Position numbers and translations under genes: made by a program
Shown here: in pieces, positions 26,718 through 36,621 of the stretch
How the letters are laid out: every line of letters starts with the position of its first letter
How positions within the stretch are numbered: the first letter of the stretch is position 1
Source: Pelorhabdus rhamnosifermentans
GTDB lineage: Bacteria > Bacillota > Negativicutes > UMGS1260
DNA length: 64,000 nucleotides
Direction: 5' to 3'
Assembly (NCBI RefSeq): GCF_018835585.1
Contig: NZ_JAHGVE010000015.1
Location: 1-64,000, forward strand
Notes under the pieces: generated by a model
Told to the model about the DNA's origin: nothing
Database searches by the model: none
The model's input: the letters and a program-made list of their open reading frames with translations, nothing else

Positions 26718-28433
26718 TTAAACTTGAAACTTGCTAACAGCTTCGCGGAGATCCATTGCTAGGTGGGCCAATGCTTGGCTAGATGAAGCGATTTCTTCCA
26801 TTGATGCGGATTGTTCCTCGGTTGCAGCTGATACTGTCTGTGCTTCTCCAGCTGCTTTTTTGCTTAGTTCATCGATTTTTTTCACTGATCCGACAATTTG
26901 TTGACTGCCGATAGCCATCTGCTCAATGGAAGCGGATATTTCCTTCACCTGGCTTGATACATGTGTTATTGCAGTTGCTATTTCTAGAAAGGCTTGTCCG
27001 GAAGCATTGACGACTTCTGCGCCTAACTTGACTTCACGAGTACCATCGTTCATGGCTATTACGGCTTTGTCGGTGTCCCCTTGAATTTCACTAATAAGTG
27101 TTGCGATTTGTTTAGCCGCTTCTTGCGATTGCTCGGCCAGCTTGCGGACTTCTTCTGCTACTACGGCAAAGCCTCGACCCTGTTCTCCGGCTCTTGCGGC
27201 CTCAATGGCAGCGTTGAGCGCTAGTAAATTTGTCTGACCAGCAATACCTGAGATAGTATCGACAATCTGGCCAATTTCCTTCGAGCGTTCCCCTAATTTG
27301 GCTACTACTTGGGCAGAGGAGACAACTGTTTGTTCGATATGAGCCATTTGACTGACTGCTTTATCTACGGACTTATTTCCTTCATTAGCCGTATCAGATG
27401 CTTGGGCAGATTGTCCAGCTACTTCATTAGCATTGGCAGCGATTTGTTGGATGCTGGCCGACATCTGTTCCACTACCGCAGATGTGTCATTAGCTGCACT
27501 TAGTTGTTGATCTGCATTTGTTGCTACTTCAGTAATAGATTCAGCAACCTGGTTAGCAGCTTGTGCTGACTGATCGGCACTAGCGGTCAGTTCCTCTGAA
27601 GAAGCCGCCACCTGTTCTGCTGATTCATTGACATTTTTCATAAGTATACGGAGACTGCCTCTCACATCTACCAGAGCATCAGCTAATTGGCCGATTTCAT
27701 CTTTTCTGATAAATCTTCGCGGCTTATCGCGAAAATCTCCTGCTGCAAATTCTTTGCAAATCAGCACCATGGCATGGAGAGGTTTTGTAATTATTCTAGT
27801 AATATAAAACCCACTTAGAATTAATACTACAAAAGATACAAAAATAATTGCTAAGTTAATCTGATTTGCTTTTTCGAAGGATACTTTGTTATTAGCATTT
27901 ATTTTCTTTGATGCTTCAATAGAATACTTAGAAAGATCATCGCACCTGTTCAGAGCATCTGTTGCTAACGGGTCTACGGCAGAAACATATAATGCATAGG
28001 CTTCAGCATTTTTGTTTTGCAAAGCTAATTCCATAACAGCGTTTCTACCCTCTCGAAATTTTTGCATGGTTGTTTTGATTCCGGCTAATTTTTCCTTGGT
28101 TTTGTCATCTAAATGTGTCTGTTCAAGTTTTGCCAGATTGTTATTAAAGGAATTTACCCGCTCATCGATAGTTTGCTTTAATTCTTGATTTTTTTTGTCG
28201 TCTTTTGTGAGCATCAGTTCCATTACGGCTGAATTGACTTTATTAATATGCGCACTGTTTTCATTTATAAGTGCGACGGGTACTAAGTAGTCTTCGTACA
28301 TAGTAGTCATTTCGGTGTTTGATTGTTGGAGGTAATGGTACCCCGTATAACCTACAATACTCATAGATAAAAATGCGATAAGAATAAGGATACTTAGTTT
28401 TTGAGCTACTTTCATATTATCAAAAAAATTCAT
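26718..28433 (-). CDS. Methyl-accepting chemotaxis protein
   Basis: A 571-residue receptor. The first membrane helix is at about 11-33, a four-helix-bundle sensor at 34-185, the second membrane helix at about 190-212, and a HAMP domain follows ([12 protein letters not shown]). The cytoplasmic signalling tip is classic ([20 protein letters not shown], then [16 protein letters not shown]). It relays an extracytoplasmic signal to CheA. Its leader carries a c-di-GMP-I riboswitch with a terminator, so expression depends on c-di-GMP. A diguanylate cyclase with its own riboswitch lies divergently upstream. Confidence 0.95.
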   Translation of the reverse strand: MNFFDNMKVAQKLSILILIAFLSMSIVGYTGYHYLQQSNTEMTTMYEDYLVPVALINENSAHINKVNSAVMELMLTKDDKKNQELKQTIDERVNSFNNNLAKLEQTHLDDKTKEKLAGIKTTMQKFREGRNAVMELALQNKNAEAYALYVSAVDPLATDALNRCDDLSKYSIEASKKINANNKVSFEKANQINLAIIFVSFVVLILSGFYITRIITKPLHAMVLICKEFAAGDFRDKPRRFIRKDEIGQLADALVDVRGSLRILMKNVNESAEQVAASSEELTASADQSAQAANQVAESITEVATNADQQLSAANDTSAVVEQMSASIQQIAANANEVAGQSAQASDTANEGNKSVDKAVSQMAHIEQTVVSSAQVVAKLGERSKEIGQIVDTISGIAGQTNLLALNAAIEAARAGEQGRGFAVVAEEVRKLAEQSQEAAKQIATLISEIQGDTDKAVIAMNDGTREVKLGAEVVNASGQAFLEIATAITHVSSQVKEISASIEQMAIGSQQIVGSVKKIDELSKKAAGEAQTVSAATEEQSASMEEIASSSQALAHLAMDLREAVSKFQV

Positions 28434-28458
28434 GCTATTCCTCCTAGTGGATAATTAT

Positions 28459-28574
28459 AAAAAAATTGCCAGATTGCTTAAAATGACACATGTCAAATAG
28501 CAACCTGGCAATCATAAATCCTAGATTTTTAGACCCATAGCTTTGCGTCCTTATCTTTCGATAAGTTTGCTGCA
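28459..28574 (-). promoter_or_regulatory. c-di-GMP-I (GEMM-I) riboswitch controlling the chemoreceptor gene
   Basis: Reading the minus strand from 28574, the aptamer shows GCAAACTTATCGAAAGATAA, then GGACGCAAAGC, TATGGGTCTAAA, and ATGATTGCCAGGTTGC, all conserved GEMM-I segments including the GAAA tetraloop. The 3' arm TTGCCAGGTTGCT can instead pair with AGCAATCTGGCAA followed by TTTTTTT at 28459-28470, forming a terminator. Ligand binding should therefore switch termination. Confidence 0.92.
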
Positions 28575-29023
28575 ATATAGTATTAATTTCTAAAATAGAA
28601 ATTCTAAAGGAAAATCATCTATATGGTAATTTTTTTCGACGCTGTTCTACAATAGTCCTCTTCTTCGCAAAACATGAGTCATTTATCCTGTACTGGAGGC
28701 AGCTTTTGCGCGTCTGGACTTGTGGTAACACAGAACATTTTTGAATAAAATGGAGAATTTTGAGAAGCCTTTCTTGTTTTGACGTATAAAGCCCATTCTG
28801 GTTTATTGCTGGAATAGGCCTTATTACCTGTTTTTTGAAATATATTGCATTTAATATTTTGATCAGCTATAATAAATGCGAGTTAGGGATAATATATTTT
28901 TTATTGCGTTGCTGGGGCTGCGCTTTTTCATTTAATGTGATAAGATATTGCAACAAACGCCCTTCGGCTATTTGGCGGGAGGCGGCAGCGGGATTATTAT
29001 GTGGATACTATTGACAATAAATA

Positions 29024-29130
29024 TAGTTAGCAAACCTTTTGAAAAGGAGGGACGCAAAGCCTTGATCTAAAGATTTAAAATCTATGATTGCCAGGTTGCA
29101 TGAAAAGTGCAATTTGACAATTTTTTTATT
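29024..29130 (+). promoter_or_regulatory. c-di-GMP-I (GEMM-I) riboswitch controlling the diguanylate cyclase gene
   Basis: The aptamer shows AGCAAACCTTTTGAAAAGG, GGGACGCAAAGCC, TTGATCTAAA and TATGATTGCCAGGTTGC. Downstream the strand TTGCCAGGTTGCA can pair with TGCAATTTGACAA before TTTTTTT, a terminator expression platform. The cyclase start is about 90 bp further. This would give feedback by its own product. Confidence 0.92.
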
Positions 29131-29215
29131 TTATAAGATTAATGAAAATTAAACGCCAGTGTGACGGAAAAATGTTTTTTTAGCCGAAATGATTTTCGAA
29201 AGTTGGATTGATTGA

Positions 29216-30712
29216 ATGAGTTTTTTATATAAATTTACATTGTTGCTCGGTAGTTTGGTTATCATGAGTAGTTTCATTCAATTTTTTATTTTTGATAGAT
29301 TTTTTCTTGCTAATACTGATGATTTGTTATTGACTATTAATGAAAAAGCCGCGAATAATTTTGCTGAACAGATCTTAGCGTATTTTAAAAATATTGAGGC
29401 TTCATTAAAAACTATTGCATCTGATCCTAATATCAATCAAGCTATTCTTGATAAAATCAATCAAATTGTTCCAGAAGTAAATGTGATTTCGATACTTGAT
29501 AAAAATGGAGATGTTATGCTTGTCAGTGGAGTTAAGGACGTTTCAGGTTTGAATTTGTCACAACGTGATTACTTTCAGCGAGCTATTAGAGGGGAAACTT
29601 ATATTAGTGGTGTATACACGAGTAATCATGGGCGGAAGGTTGTCTCTATTGCGACTCCTATTATTGAAAATGGTAATATTGTTGGTGTAGTTGTTGGGAC
29701 AGTTTGGCTGCATGAAAATAGTTTGTCATCGATGTTTGACAATAAATCATTTGGTCGTGGGGGATTCATCTCAATTACTGACAGCCAAGGAATTATCGTT
29801 TATCATCCGGACAAGGAAAGTATCGGAAAAGGAACTAGTATAGCTGATCACTTGCAAGGAGGTAAAGGCTCGGCTATTATAAAATATACTGGATTAGAAC
29901 ACTATATTGGATATAGTAAGGTTCCCGAATTAAATTGGATTGTTAGCGTGAATACTCCTACTGCTGAGGTAACACGAATCCGAAGGTTGATGATTTACGA
30001 AATTCTAGCTATATCGATATTTACTATATTTGTAGTTATTGCTATTGGCACATATACAGTACGGCGATACACGAAGCCACTAGATACATTAGTCGAGGCG
30101 TTTAGTTCTGTGAAAAAAGGAAAGTATAAACAAATTATTTCTTATGACTATGCGCCTGAATTTGATGATATGATTCAAGTATATAACAACACCATTAGAA
30201 GACTTGAAGAAGTTCATACTACATTAAAGTGGGCTGCAGACATTGATGGATTGACTGGGACTTATAACCGTAGGTCTTTTGACAAAATATTGGAATTGCT
30301 TAATGGCGAAGTGCTAGCTCATTCTTTGGATAATCTAGGAATAATGATACTAGACCTTGATAACTACAAACAGCTAAATGATACATATGGTCATTTAGCA
30401 GGGGATGATATTTTAAGAGAATTTACCGCGATAACGCAATCAATTGTAGGGATTCGATTTGTATTTCGCTTTGGTGGAGATGAATTCGCAATTATTTTGC
30501 GGAATGTCGCCCGGGAAAAAATCATATCTTTGGCAGAAAAAATACGCTTGCAGAGTGAAAAAACATTAAAGGGTTGTACAGTAAGTATAGGCATTGCAAC
30601 TTATCCTGAAAATGCTGATTCTGTAGATGCATTATTGGATTTCGCCGATAAGGCGCTTTATATTAGCAAAGAAACAAAAAATAGAGTAACAGCATATGTG
30701 ATCAGCAATTAG
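29216..30712 (+). CDS. Membrane diguanylate cyclase (dCACHE sensor plus GGDEF)
   Basis: A 498-residue protein that makes c-di-GMP from two GTP. Membrane helices lie at about 7-29 and 262-283, enclosing a double-CACHE sensor (SQRDYFQRAIRGETYISG, GFISITDSQGIIVYHPD). A short HAMP-like linker precedes the GGDEF domain, whose signature is RFGGDEFAI. No RxxD inhibitory site is visible five residues before it. The ribosome site is weak. Expression sits behind a c-di-GMP-I riboswitch, implying transcriptional rather than allosteric feedback. 28575-29023 holds no other gene that I can see. Confidence 0.95.
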   Translation: MSFLYKFTLLLGSLVIMSSFIQFFIFDRFFLANTDDLLLTINEKAANNFAEQILAYFKNIEASLKTIASDPNINQAILDKINQIVPEVNVISILDKNGDVMLVSGVKDVSGLNLSQRDYFQRAIRGETYISGVYTSNHGRKVVSIATPIIENGNIVGVVVGTVWLHENSLSSMFDNKSFGRGGFISITDSQGIIVYHPDKESIGKGTSIADHLQGGKGSAIIKYTGLEHYIGYSKVPELNWIVSVNTPTAEVTRIRRLMIYEILAISIFTIFVVIAIGTYTVRRYTKPLDTLVEAFSSVKKGKYKQIISYDYAPEFDDMIQVYNNTIRRLEEVHTTLKWAADIDGLTGTYNRRSFDKILELLNGEVLAHSLDNLGIMILDLDNYKQLNDTYGHLAGDDILREFTAITQSIVGIRFVFRFGGDEFAIILRNVAREKIISLAEKIRLQSEKTLKGCTVSIGIATYPENADSVDALLDFADKALYISKETKNRVTAYVISN

Positions 30713-30919
30713 CCGAAGAGATTGAGATTTGTGATAGGTTAATGGCCGGCAAGGCAAGCGTATTAGTTTAGTGTAGCCGATCCACTTTTCTAATTTGAGG
30801 ATAAGTATCTTTAGCTTTACAGAGTTTAGTAGATATAGTTGCGGCATTAAACATAACGTTGTAGGCTTAGGCACATTGCCTAGGCCTACTGTCAGATGTC
30901 TCTTATCGGTATCGTTACC

Positions 30920-30963
30920 TTGACAAACAAGCAAAAATGGATAATAATGAATATATTCATTCA
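30920..30963 (+). promoter_or_regulatory. Promoter and TetR operator A
   Basis: TTGACA at 30920-30925, a 17-bp spacer and AATAAT as -10. The palindromic site TGAATATATTCATTCA at 30948-30963 overlaps the start of transcription, indicating autorepression. Confidence 0.75.
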
Positions 30964-30989
30964 CTCGGAAGGCGATTGGAGGCAAACAT

Positions 30990-31631
30990 ATGGCGTTATC
31001 AAAAAATAGATTTTCAGAGGGCGAGAATGGTTGTCCTCGTAAAATACGTATATCAAAAGAACCAGATCAACGCCGTCGAGAGATTGTTGAAACCGCATTA
31101 AAGCTGTTTTCTGAAAAGGGCTATGAAGATACAACCATTCAAGATATTGCTGAAAAAATGAACGTATCCCCCGGTTTATGTTACCGATATTTTAAATCTA
31201 AAACAGAAATCTTTGCGGCATCTTCTGAGTATTATGCAAAACAAGCAGTGAAGCAAATGAAAATTCCAATATCACAGGATATACCTGCAATTGAAAAATT
31301 CAATCTTGTAATAAATCGCATGCTTGACTTTTCAATAAACCATTATGAATTTGAGTCCAGATATAATGAGGGTTCAGAGATCAGAGCGATTCTTTTAGAT
31401 TATGTAGCAAATCAATGGATGTCTGTTATGATTCCAATAATAGAACAGGGAATTAAAGAAAATATTTTTTATTGCAGTAATGTACCCAGAACCGCTAAAT
31501 TTCTAATTACCGGGCTGGTCCACACATTCCATGAAGATATGCCGGTAGATAATGTTCAAGAATATATGTATTCTTTTCTTAATTTTACACAAGATATGGC
31601 AGCACGTGTTTTGGGGATGAAAGCAGATTAG
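30990..31631 (+). CDS. TetR/AcrR family regulator
   Basis: A 213-residue TetR regulator. The helix-turn-helix is TTIQDIAEKMNVSPGLCYRYF followed by KSKTEIFAAS; in front is a 25-residue basic extension. The C-terminal ligand domain is unassigned. TGAAT(N2-3)ATTCATTCA palindromes lie before this gene and twice before the following flavoprotein gene, so it should control both. A terminator follows. Confidence 0.9.
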   Translation: MALSKNRFSEGENGCPRKIRISKEPDQRRREIVETALKLFSEKGYEDTTIQDIAEKMNVSPGLCYRYFKSKTEIFAASSEYYAKQAVKQMKIPISQDIPAIEKFNLVINRMLDFSINHYEFESRYNEGSEIRAILLDYVANQWMSVMIPIIEQGIKENIFYCSNVPRTAKFLITGLVHTFHEDMPVDNVQEYMYSFLNFTQDMAARVLGMKAD

Positions 31632-31656
31632 TAAAATTACTTTGATATACGAAAGA

Positions 31657-31698
31657 AAATGTACATGAAAAGTCTTCTGATTTGCATGTGCATTTTTT
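31657..31698 (+). terminator. Terminator after TetR gene
   Basis: AAATGTACATG pairs with CATGTGCATTT, followed by a T-run. Confidence 0.7.
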
Positions 31699-31711
31699 AT
31701 TAGAAATTAAG

Positions 31712-31778
31712 TGAATGAATTCATTCATTGACATTTAAAATAAAACAATATATCATAATGAGTGAATAAATTCATTCA
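31712..31778 (+). promoter_or_regulatory. Promoter flanked by two TetR operators (B and C)
   Basis: Operator B is TGAATGAATTCATTCA at 31712-31727. TTGACA (31728-31733) and TATCAT (31751-31756) with a 17-bp spacer follow. Operator C is TGAATAAATTCATTCA at 31763-31778. The two operators bracket the promoter, an arrangement expected to give tight repression. Confidence 0.8.
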
Positions 31779-31801
31779 TTATGATAAAGGGAGGAAAACG
31801 C

Positions 31802-33652
31802 ATGATTTTTAATCAGGAGGAGATATCATTGACAAAATTTAAGGTCAGCAAAACTATTACGACCGATGTTCTGGTCATCGGCGGGGGCGGCGCAGGTGTT
31901 TGGGCCGCTGTAGAAGCCAGAAGAGCAGGCGCTGAAGTCGTTATTGTCTCGAAAGGCAAGGTTGGTAACAGCGGAAACACCATCATGATCGGTGGCAGCT
32001 ATTCCATGGACGGCAACAGCGCTAAAAACGTGTACGGGTTTGAAGGCGGGGACGAAAACCTAACAAAAGAGTTTTTACTAGAACAGATCATCAAGCAGAG
32101 CTTCTTCCTTGCCGAACAGGATGTGGCCGAACAGTTTGTGGAGGACTCGCCTGCAGTCGTTTACGAAACCCACGAATGGTGTGACCGCGCCGGACAAAAG
32201 CAGATCTTCATGGCACCCGGCGGCTGGTTGCTTTCTGGCAGGAGCATGGGGCGAGGTCTGCTGCAGGGCTTGAAGGAGAATCCGGGTTCCGTTCTAGTCG
32301 AAGACGTTATGATTGTTGACCTGCTCAAGAAGAATGGCAAAGTCATCGGCGCGATTGGCGTTAACGTTTACACAGGTGAAATCATCCGATTTGCCGCAAA
32401 AGCAGTCGTTTTGGCGACCGGCGGTTATCAGCCGTTTTCCACCAAGAGCACAAACAGCGATATGACCGGTGACGGTATGGCGATGGCTTATCGTGCTGGC
32501 GCGGAACTGGCAGACATGGAATTCCATCTTCCATGCCCGACCGCAATGGAACCCGAAGCTTTTAAGGGTTCCCTGTTGCCGTTCATCTACGAGGCTTTTT
32601 CGGGATCTCTTCCCTCGATCGACAAGGATGGCAAGCCGATTGAAATCCCGCGCGAGATGGCGGAGGTTGCCGAGGGCAGCGAGCTGGAAAAACTGATTAA
32701 CACCTTCTACTGGTCGGAAGCAATTGCAAAGGGACGTGGCATGCCCGGCGACACCATGTATTATGATATTTCCGGCCTGAGTGACGAACAGATTAGGGCT
32801 ACTTTTGAGCGCCTTATCGACACTACGAGTGCATTCTATCGTCCGGGCTTCTATCACGGTGACGACATCCGCGTCTATTGTGACTATGTGCTTGCCAACG
32901 GCAAAAAAGTAAAGGTTGGTGCGATTTTTGAGTATACCATGGGCGGAGTCGTCATCAGTAAGAATATGGAAACCACCGTTAAAGGTTTATATGCGGCTGG
33001 AGAGGTTGGCAGCGGTGTGTTCGGAGCGTGCCGCGTTGCCGATGCTACCACCGAAATGATTGTTCAAGGCAACAGGGCGGGTAAGAGCGCTGCCGCTTAC
33101 GCAAAAGCCGCAGTGATCGAAGAGCCGGATGCCGAGCAGATTGACGCCGTCATTGCAAACATGACTGCCCCTTTGGGACGTACCGGCGGCATGGATAGTG
33201 CTGAATTCATCCACAAAATCGAGCAGGCTGCCGATTTCGGCTTCGGCATCTGCCGTACTGAAGCAAATATGGTTAAGGCGATTGAACAGATAGATGCACT
33301 TCAAAAAGCATTTCCCAGCATCTCGGTGCCCTGTGACAGCCTGCGTTACAATTACGGCTGGATCCGCTCTCTTGAGGCAAAGAACCTGCTGACCTGTACG
33401 CTGGCTGGTCTGCGTGCGGCCAATATGCGCAAGGAAAGCCGCGGCTTCCATATACGTCATGACTACAAGGAAGTGGACAACGACAATTGGGCGGTCCGCA
33501 TCGTCGTCAGCGACGACAAGGGAAAGATGTCTTTCCGTACCCGTAAGGCCAAGGAGACCAAGTATGAGATTCCCACCGGCAAAGAGGTCTCTATCCCCGC
33601 TTACATTAAGAACCAGGATCTCAACTTCAAGAATGCCGTTTTCAGCGAATGA
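31802..33652 (+). CDS. Fumarate-reductase-like FAD-dependent oxidoreductase
   Basis: A 616-residue flavoprotein of the succinate dehydrogenase/fumarate reductase family. The FAD loop is TDVLVIGGGGAGVWAAVEARRAG in pieces near the N-terminus, followed by SKGKVGNSGNT. ATGGYQPF and GLYAAGEVGSGVFGACR are further FAD contacts. It has no signal peptide or flavocytochrome domain. ATG 31802 follows GGGAGG; TTG 31829 after CAGGAGG is also possible. GC is higher than its neighbours, suggesting transfer. It is paired with a broken 2Fe-2S gene and controlled by TetR operators, so it is probably an inducible reductase of a C=C or aromatic substrate. Confidence 0.85.
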   Translation: MIFNQEEISLTKFKVSKTITTDVLVIGGGGAGVWAAVEARRAGAEVVIVSKGKVGNSGNTIMIGGSYSMDGNSAKNVYGFEGGDENLTKEFLLEQIIKQSFFLAEQDVAEQFVEDSPAVVYETHEWCDRAGQKQIFMAPGGWLLSGRSMGRGLLQGLKENPGSVLVEDVMIVDLLKKNGKVIGAIGVNVYTGEIIRFAAKAVVLATGGYQPFSTKSTNSDMTGDGMAMAYRAGAELADMEFHLPCPTAMEPEAFKGSLLPFIYEAFSGSLPSIDKDGKPIEIPREMAEVAEGSELEKLINTFYWSEAIAKGRGMPGDTMYYDISGLSDEQIRATFERLIDTTSAFYRPGFYHGDDIRVYCDYVLANGKKVKVGAIFEYTMGGVVISKNMETTVKGLYAAGEVGSGVFGACRVADATTEMIVQGNRAGKSAAAYAKAAVIEEPDAEQIDAVIANMTAPLGRTGGMDSAEFIHKIEQAADFGFGICRTEANMVKAIEQIDALQKAFPSISVPCDSLRYNYGWIRSLEAKNLLTCTLAGLRAANMRKESRGFHIRHDYKEVDNDNWAVRIVVSDDKGKMSFRTRKAKETKYEIPTGKEVSIPAYIKNQDLNFKNAVFSE

Positions 33653-33667
33653 TTAAAGGAGGACTAA

Positions 33668-33962
33668 ATATGATTATTAAAGTTTACAGATTTGACCCTG
33701 GCAGCGGAAAAAAACCTTTTTTCCAAAGCTTTGAGGTTCCGGCCCAACCAGAATGGACGGTCATGGACACGCTTGACTACATCTCACAGCATCACGACAG
33801 CTCTCTGGCTTATTATCGCCACAGTGCCTGTGATCACGGTATCTGCTGCTCAAGGTGAATAGTATGCCAACGCTCGCTTGCACGTATACGGTTGGCGACG
33901 TTCGCGAACTGCTCCTTGAACCTAAAAACAGCAATATCGTTCGCGATCTTGTGGCTTTGTAA
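33668..33962 (+). pseudogene. Small 2Fe-2S partner of the flavoprotein (SdhB/FrdB-like N-terminal domain), frameshifted
   Basis: The start matches the ferredoxin-like N-terminus of fumarate reductase iron-sulfur subunits (IIKVYRFDPGSGKKPFF, AYYRHSACDHGIC). The frame then stops at 33858. In another frame the sequence continues with LKVNSMPTLACTY and VRELLLEPKNSNIVRDLVAL to TAA 33962. A small deletion around 33848 removed the Gly-x-Cys of the cluster loop. Intact, it would be about 98 residues, with a 2Fe-2S cluster only. Confidence 0.8.
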
Positions 33963-34096
33963 AGGTCGCAACACAACAGTTACAAGACATGTCGAATGTG
34001 TCGCGGTGAGGAATAGCAAGGTCTCGCGGCTTCTTATAAATTTAACAAGTGTATAAAAATGTTCTCATAGACGTCGAAAATGGGGGCGATAATATG

Positions 34097-34149
34097 AAAA
34101 GTGCTCCAGCCTGTGAGAATATGGGTCGGAGCACTTTTTGAAGGTGGAA
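34097..34149 (+). terminator. Terminator after the flavoprotein operon
   Basis: AAAAGTGCTCC pairs with GGAGCACTTTTT around a 30-nt internal loop region. Nothing else is recognised between 33963 and 34221. Confidence 0.7.
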
Positions 34150-34221
34150 AACCACTGCGGAGAAGTTTAGTATAATTATACGGCTACACGAAATGAAGGG
34201 GTTTTTGCGTAGAAGTATGGT

Positions 34222-34260
34222 AAAAAGCTGTGAGTGATAGCCTCTGGTTGAGAGCTTTTT
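34222..34260 (-). terminator. Terminator of the exported hydrolase gene
   Basis: AAAAAGCT pairs with AGCTTTTT; it lies just after the minus-strand stop codon. Confidence 0.6.
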
Positions 34261-34275
34261 CTGGTTTAGCTTTTT

Positions 34276-35460
34276 TTAGTGCAAGTTGTTTTTTACTTTC
34301 ATTAACTTTACATCAAAATATTTATCTTCTAAAGAAGATTCCGGATGGGAAAAAGCTTCGTTAAAGAAATCTTCCAGTAGATTAGAAAACGAGAGCAGTA
34401 CTTTGGTGCCATCGGCTGAACCAAGCTCATTATCTTGCGGAAACAGGATAGGCATGTCGGTATAGTTCATGTGGCGGGTATTTTTGTAATAAAATAAGTA
34501 GTGTTTGGCATGGCCGGAGTTCAATAAATTTTCCATGTACTTGGCATACACTGCTTTTATTTGGGGAACTTCTTCGGGTTTGGTGTCGCCTGAAGCTATT
34601 TCGGACTGAATAATTTCATCGGGATCGGTTTCGATTATGGCTGTTTCCTGGTTAGTAAACGTATAAGCCGGTTCGTCTTCCAGACTGCCATCCAGGTTAG
34701 CGGCAGCCTTAAATCTTTTATCAAGTGATGCGGCGCGGAGGGCGCTGCGACCACCAATAGAATGGCCAAATACGCCAATGTTAGCCGTATCAATTTTCCT
34801 CCAAAATACGGAGGTTGGAGTATTGTTTAGGGTCATGAGCGCATCTAAAGCGTAGGATAGCTCATGGGCTCGCGTTTCGGTTACAGCTTTCTTTTCGTCA
34901 GGGGTATCATAATTGGCGGTTTTATTATAAGGGATTAGAGATCCGTCCGCCCTTTCCGTAAAGAAGCTGCTGCCAGGATGATTGATTGCGGCTACGATAA
35001 AACCGCGGCTGGCTAGATATTCAAAGCTGAACGTTCCGGCTTGGCCAACTGATCCTAGACCTGGAGAATAGATTAAAACCGGATAGCGGCTTTGTTTACC
35101 GAGTAAGGGCGCATCAATCATGGCGCCGGTTGTTAATGATCGGATAGAGGCTATCATAGGGTTATTGGTTACCCAAGCGGTTTTGTAGATGCTTTCCGGT
35201 AAATAGCTGGCTTGTTTAGCTGTAGCGCAGTATTCGGCCGGATACCAGATTTGGCCGATGTATTTGTTGCCGGAATCATTCCAAGTGAAAAATGTAGTAC
35301 CAATAGCATAATTTCCCTGCGCAGCAAAGAATGGGTCGGATGAAACTGCTTGGTGGGATGCGGCATCTGCAGTGGTATTTTGTTGGACGCCGTTCGCTGC
35401 CGCTACATTGCAGCAAAACGTTAAGATCAGTAAAAAAATAATTTTGTGCATGGTGTTCAC
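34276..35460 (-). CDS. Exported alpha/beta hydrolase (PAF-acetylhydrolase / dienelactone-hydrolase-like)
   Basis: A 394-residue protein with a signal peptide (KIIFLLILTFCCNVAAANG). The mature part has VLIYSPGLGSVGQ, then the nucleophile elbow GHSIGG, and a late RHMNYTD with the likely catalytic His. The family includes platelet-activating-factor acetylhydrolase-like esterases and lipases. It acts outside the cytoplasm. A gene for an outer-membrane protein lies upstream in the same direction, 153 bp away. Confidence 0.8.
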   Translation of the reverse strand: MNTMHKIIFLLILTFCCNVAAANGVQQNTTADAASHQAVSSDPFFAAQGNYAIGTTFFTWNDSGNKYIGQIWYPAEYCATAKQASYLPESIYKTAWVTNNPMIASIRSLTTGAMIDAPLLGKQSRYPVLIYSPGLGSVGQAGTFSFEYLASRGFIVAAINHPGSSFFTERADGSLIPYNKTANYDTPDEKKAVTETRAHELSYALDALMTLNNTPTSVFWRKIDTANIGVFGHSIGGRSALRAASLDKRFKAAANLDGSLEDEPAYTFTNQETAIIETDPDEIIQSEIASGDTKPEEVPQIKAVYAKYMENLLNSGHAKHYLFYYKNTRHMNYTDMPILFPQDNELGSADGTKVLLSFSNLLEDFFNEAFSHPESSLEDKYFDVKLMKVKNNLH

Positions 35461-35613
35461 TCCTTCGCATAATGAGTATTTGCGCCGTTCTTCCAGATCA
35501 AGGCTTGTGGTAGATTAATCCAGTATGAGTACAGGATGATTGCTGAGCAGGGTTTGCGCCTAGACGATGCTTCATGCCGCGTGAATAGGTTTTGCTGTTC
35601 TGAAGAAGTTGTA

Positions 35614-36621
35614 TTAAAAATTATATAAAAATTGGAAGTAAGGACCGCTTAACCTGTATTCTAGAACATCGTTCTGAGACTTGGCTTTTTGGCCCATTGT
35701 ACGATAGCCAATATTTATGCCAAAGTTTCCGAGCCGCTGAAGAACTCCCAGATTTAGATTATAGTAATAGTTTTTGTCAGGGGAGACTAACCCTTCCGCG
35801 AAGTAGGACGTCGGTTGCAGTCGACCGGCTTCCACTCGGTAGCCGATGACGGCACTGGTCCCGTTAAACTTTTGGTCGTTTGTCTCATATGTGCCGGCAA
35901 GCGTTTGTTTATGGTCGTAATTTATCAGGCCAAATATGATGGAATGCATACTGTTCCCCGTAATTGTATATTCAGGCAGCCATTTTAGGATGATATTGCG
36001 GGTTTTCAGGGTATTATCCAGTTTTTCACCGGGCTGGTAGGCGCTGTTTTTAAACCATATCGTTTTTGATAAGGTTGTACTGCCGGTAAACTTGTTATCA
36101 TCATAATCTAGCTGTAATTTCCAGCTTGGGTTATAGAGGCCAAGCTGGGTGAGTATATAGCCCGGAACACCATAAATTGGGGAGGCAGGGTCTTTCATTT
36201 TCATATTTAATTCGTGGTTCAGATCAAGCTTATCACCTTCATGAGCGCTGTTATTAGCCTTTACATTACCGCTCAAACGGGGATTCCAGTAGGCTACTCC
36301 GAGTGGAGAAAATAATTGCGAAAACAGATTAGCTGATTTGTTTACGGGTTGTTCACCCGTGCTCGGGGATTCTTCTTTAGCCGCCTTTGGGTCATTATTT
36401 GCTAGGTCCGCTTTTTTTTTGTATGCAACGGCATTGTTTTTGCCAATTGGTTCGCTTATAGATTCTTCATTTTTGAGAGTACCCGTCTTGTCGAAATTTT
36501 TAACATAAGTCGCTTTCATCTGCTTGGTTTCCGAAGAATTATTGGTATCTGCCGCCCAGGCTCCTGATGTGGCGGTTAAGAGAAAGCTCCCCACCAGCGT
36601 TGCGATCATTGCTTTTTTCAT
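35614..36621 (-). CDS. Outer-membrane beta-barrel protein
   Basis: A 335-residue protein with a classic signal peptide (MIATLVGSFLLTATSGAWA, cleavage after AWAA). The mature N-terminus is Lys/Asn-rich and disordered. From residue about 130 there are alternating amphipathic strands rich in Tyr, ending GPYFQFLYNF with C-terminal Phe, the signal read by the BAM machine. This supports a diderm envelope. No family was recognised and its substrate is unknown. Confidence 0.75.
   Translation of the reverse strand: MKKAMIATLVGSFLLTATSGAWAADTNNSSETKQMKATYVKNFDKTGTLKNEESISEPIGKNNAVAYKKKADLANNDPKAAKEESPSTGEQPVNKSANLFSQLFSPLGVAYWNPRLSGNVKANNSAHEGDKLDLNHELNMKMKDPASPIYGVPGYILTQLGLYNPSWKLQLDYDDNKFTGSTTLSKTIWFKNSAYQPGEKLDNTLKTRNIILKWLPEYTITGNSMHSIIFGLINYDHKQTLAGTYETNDQKFNGTSAVIGYRVEAGRLQPTSYFAEGLVSPDKNYYYNLNLGVLQRLGNFGINIGYRTMGQKAKSQNDVLEYRLSGPYFQFLYNF

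Noticed and set aside
34276-35460. Plus-strand or other-frame ORFs inside the exported hydrolase
   Set aside because: Frame shadows of a gene with signal peptide and catalytic motifs.
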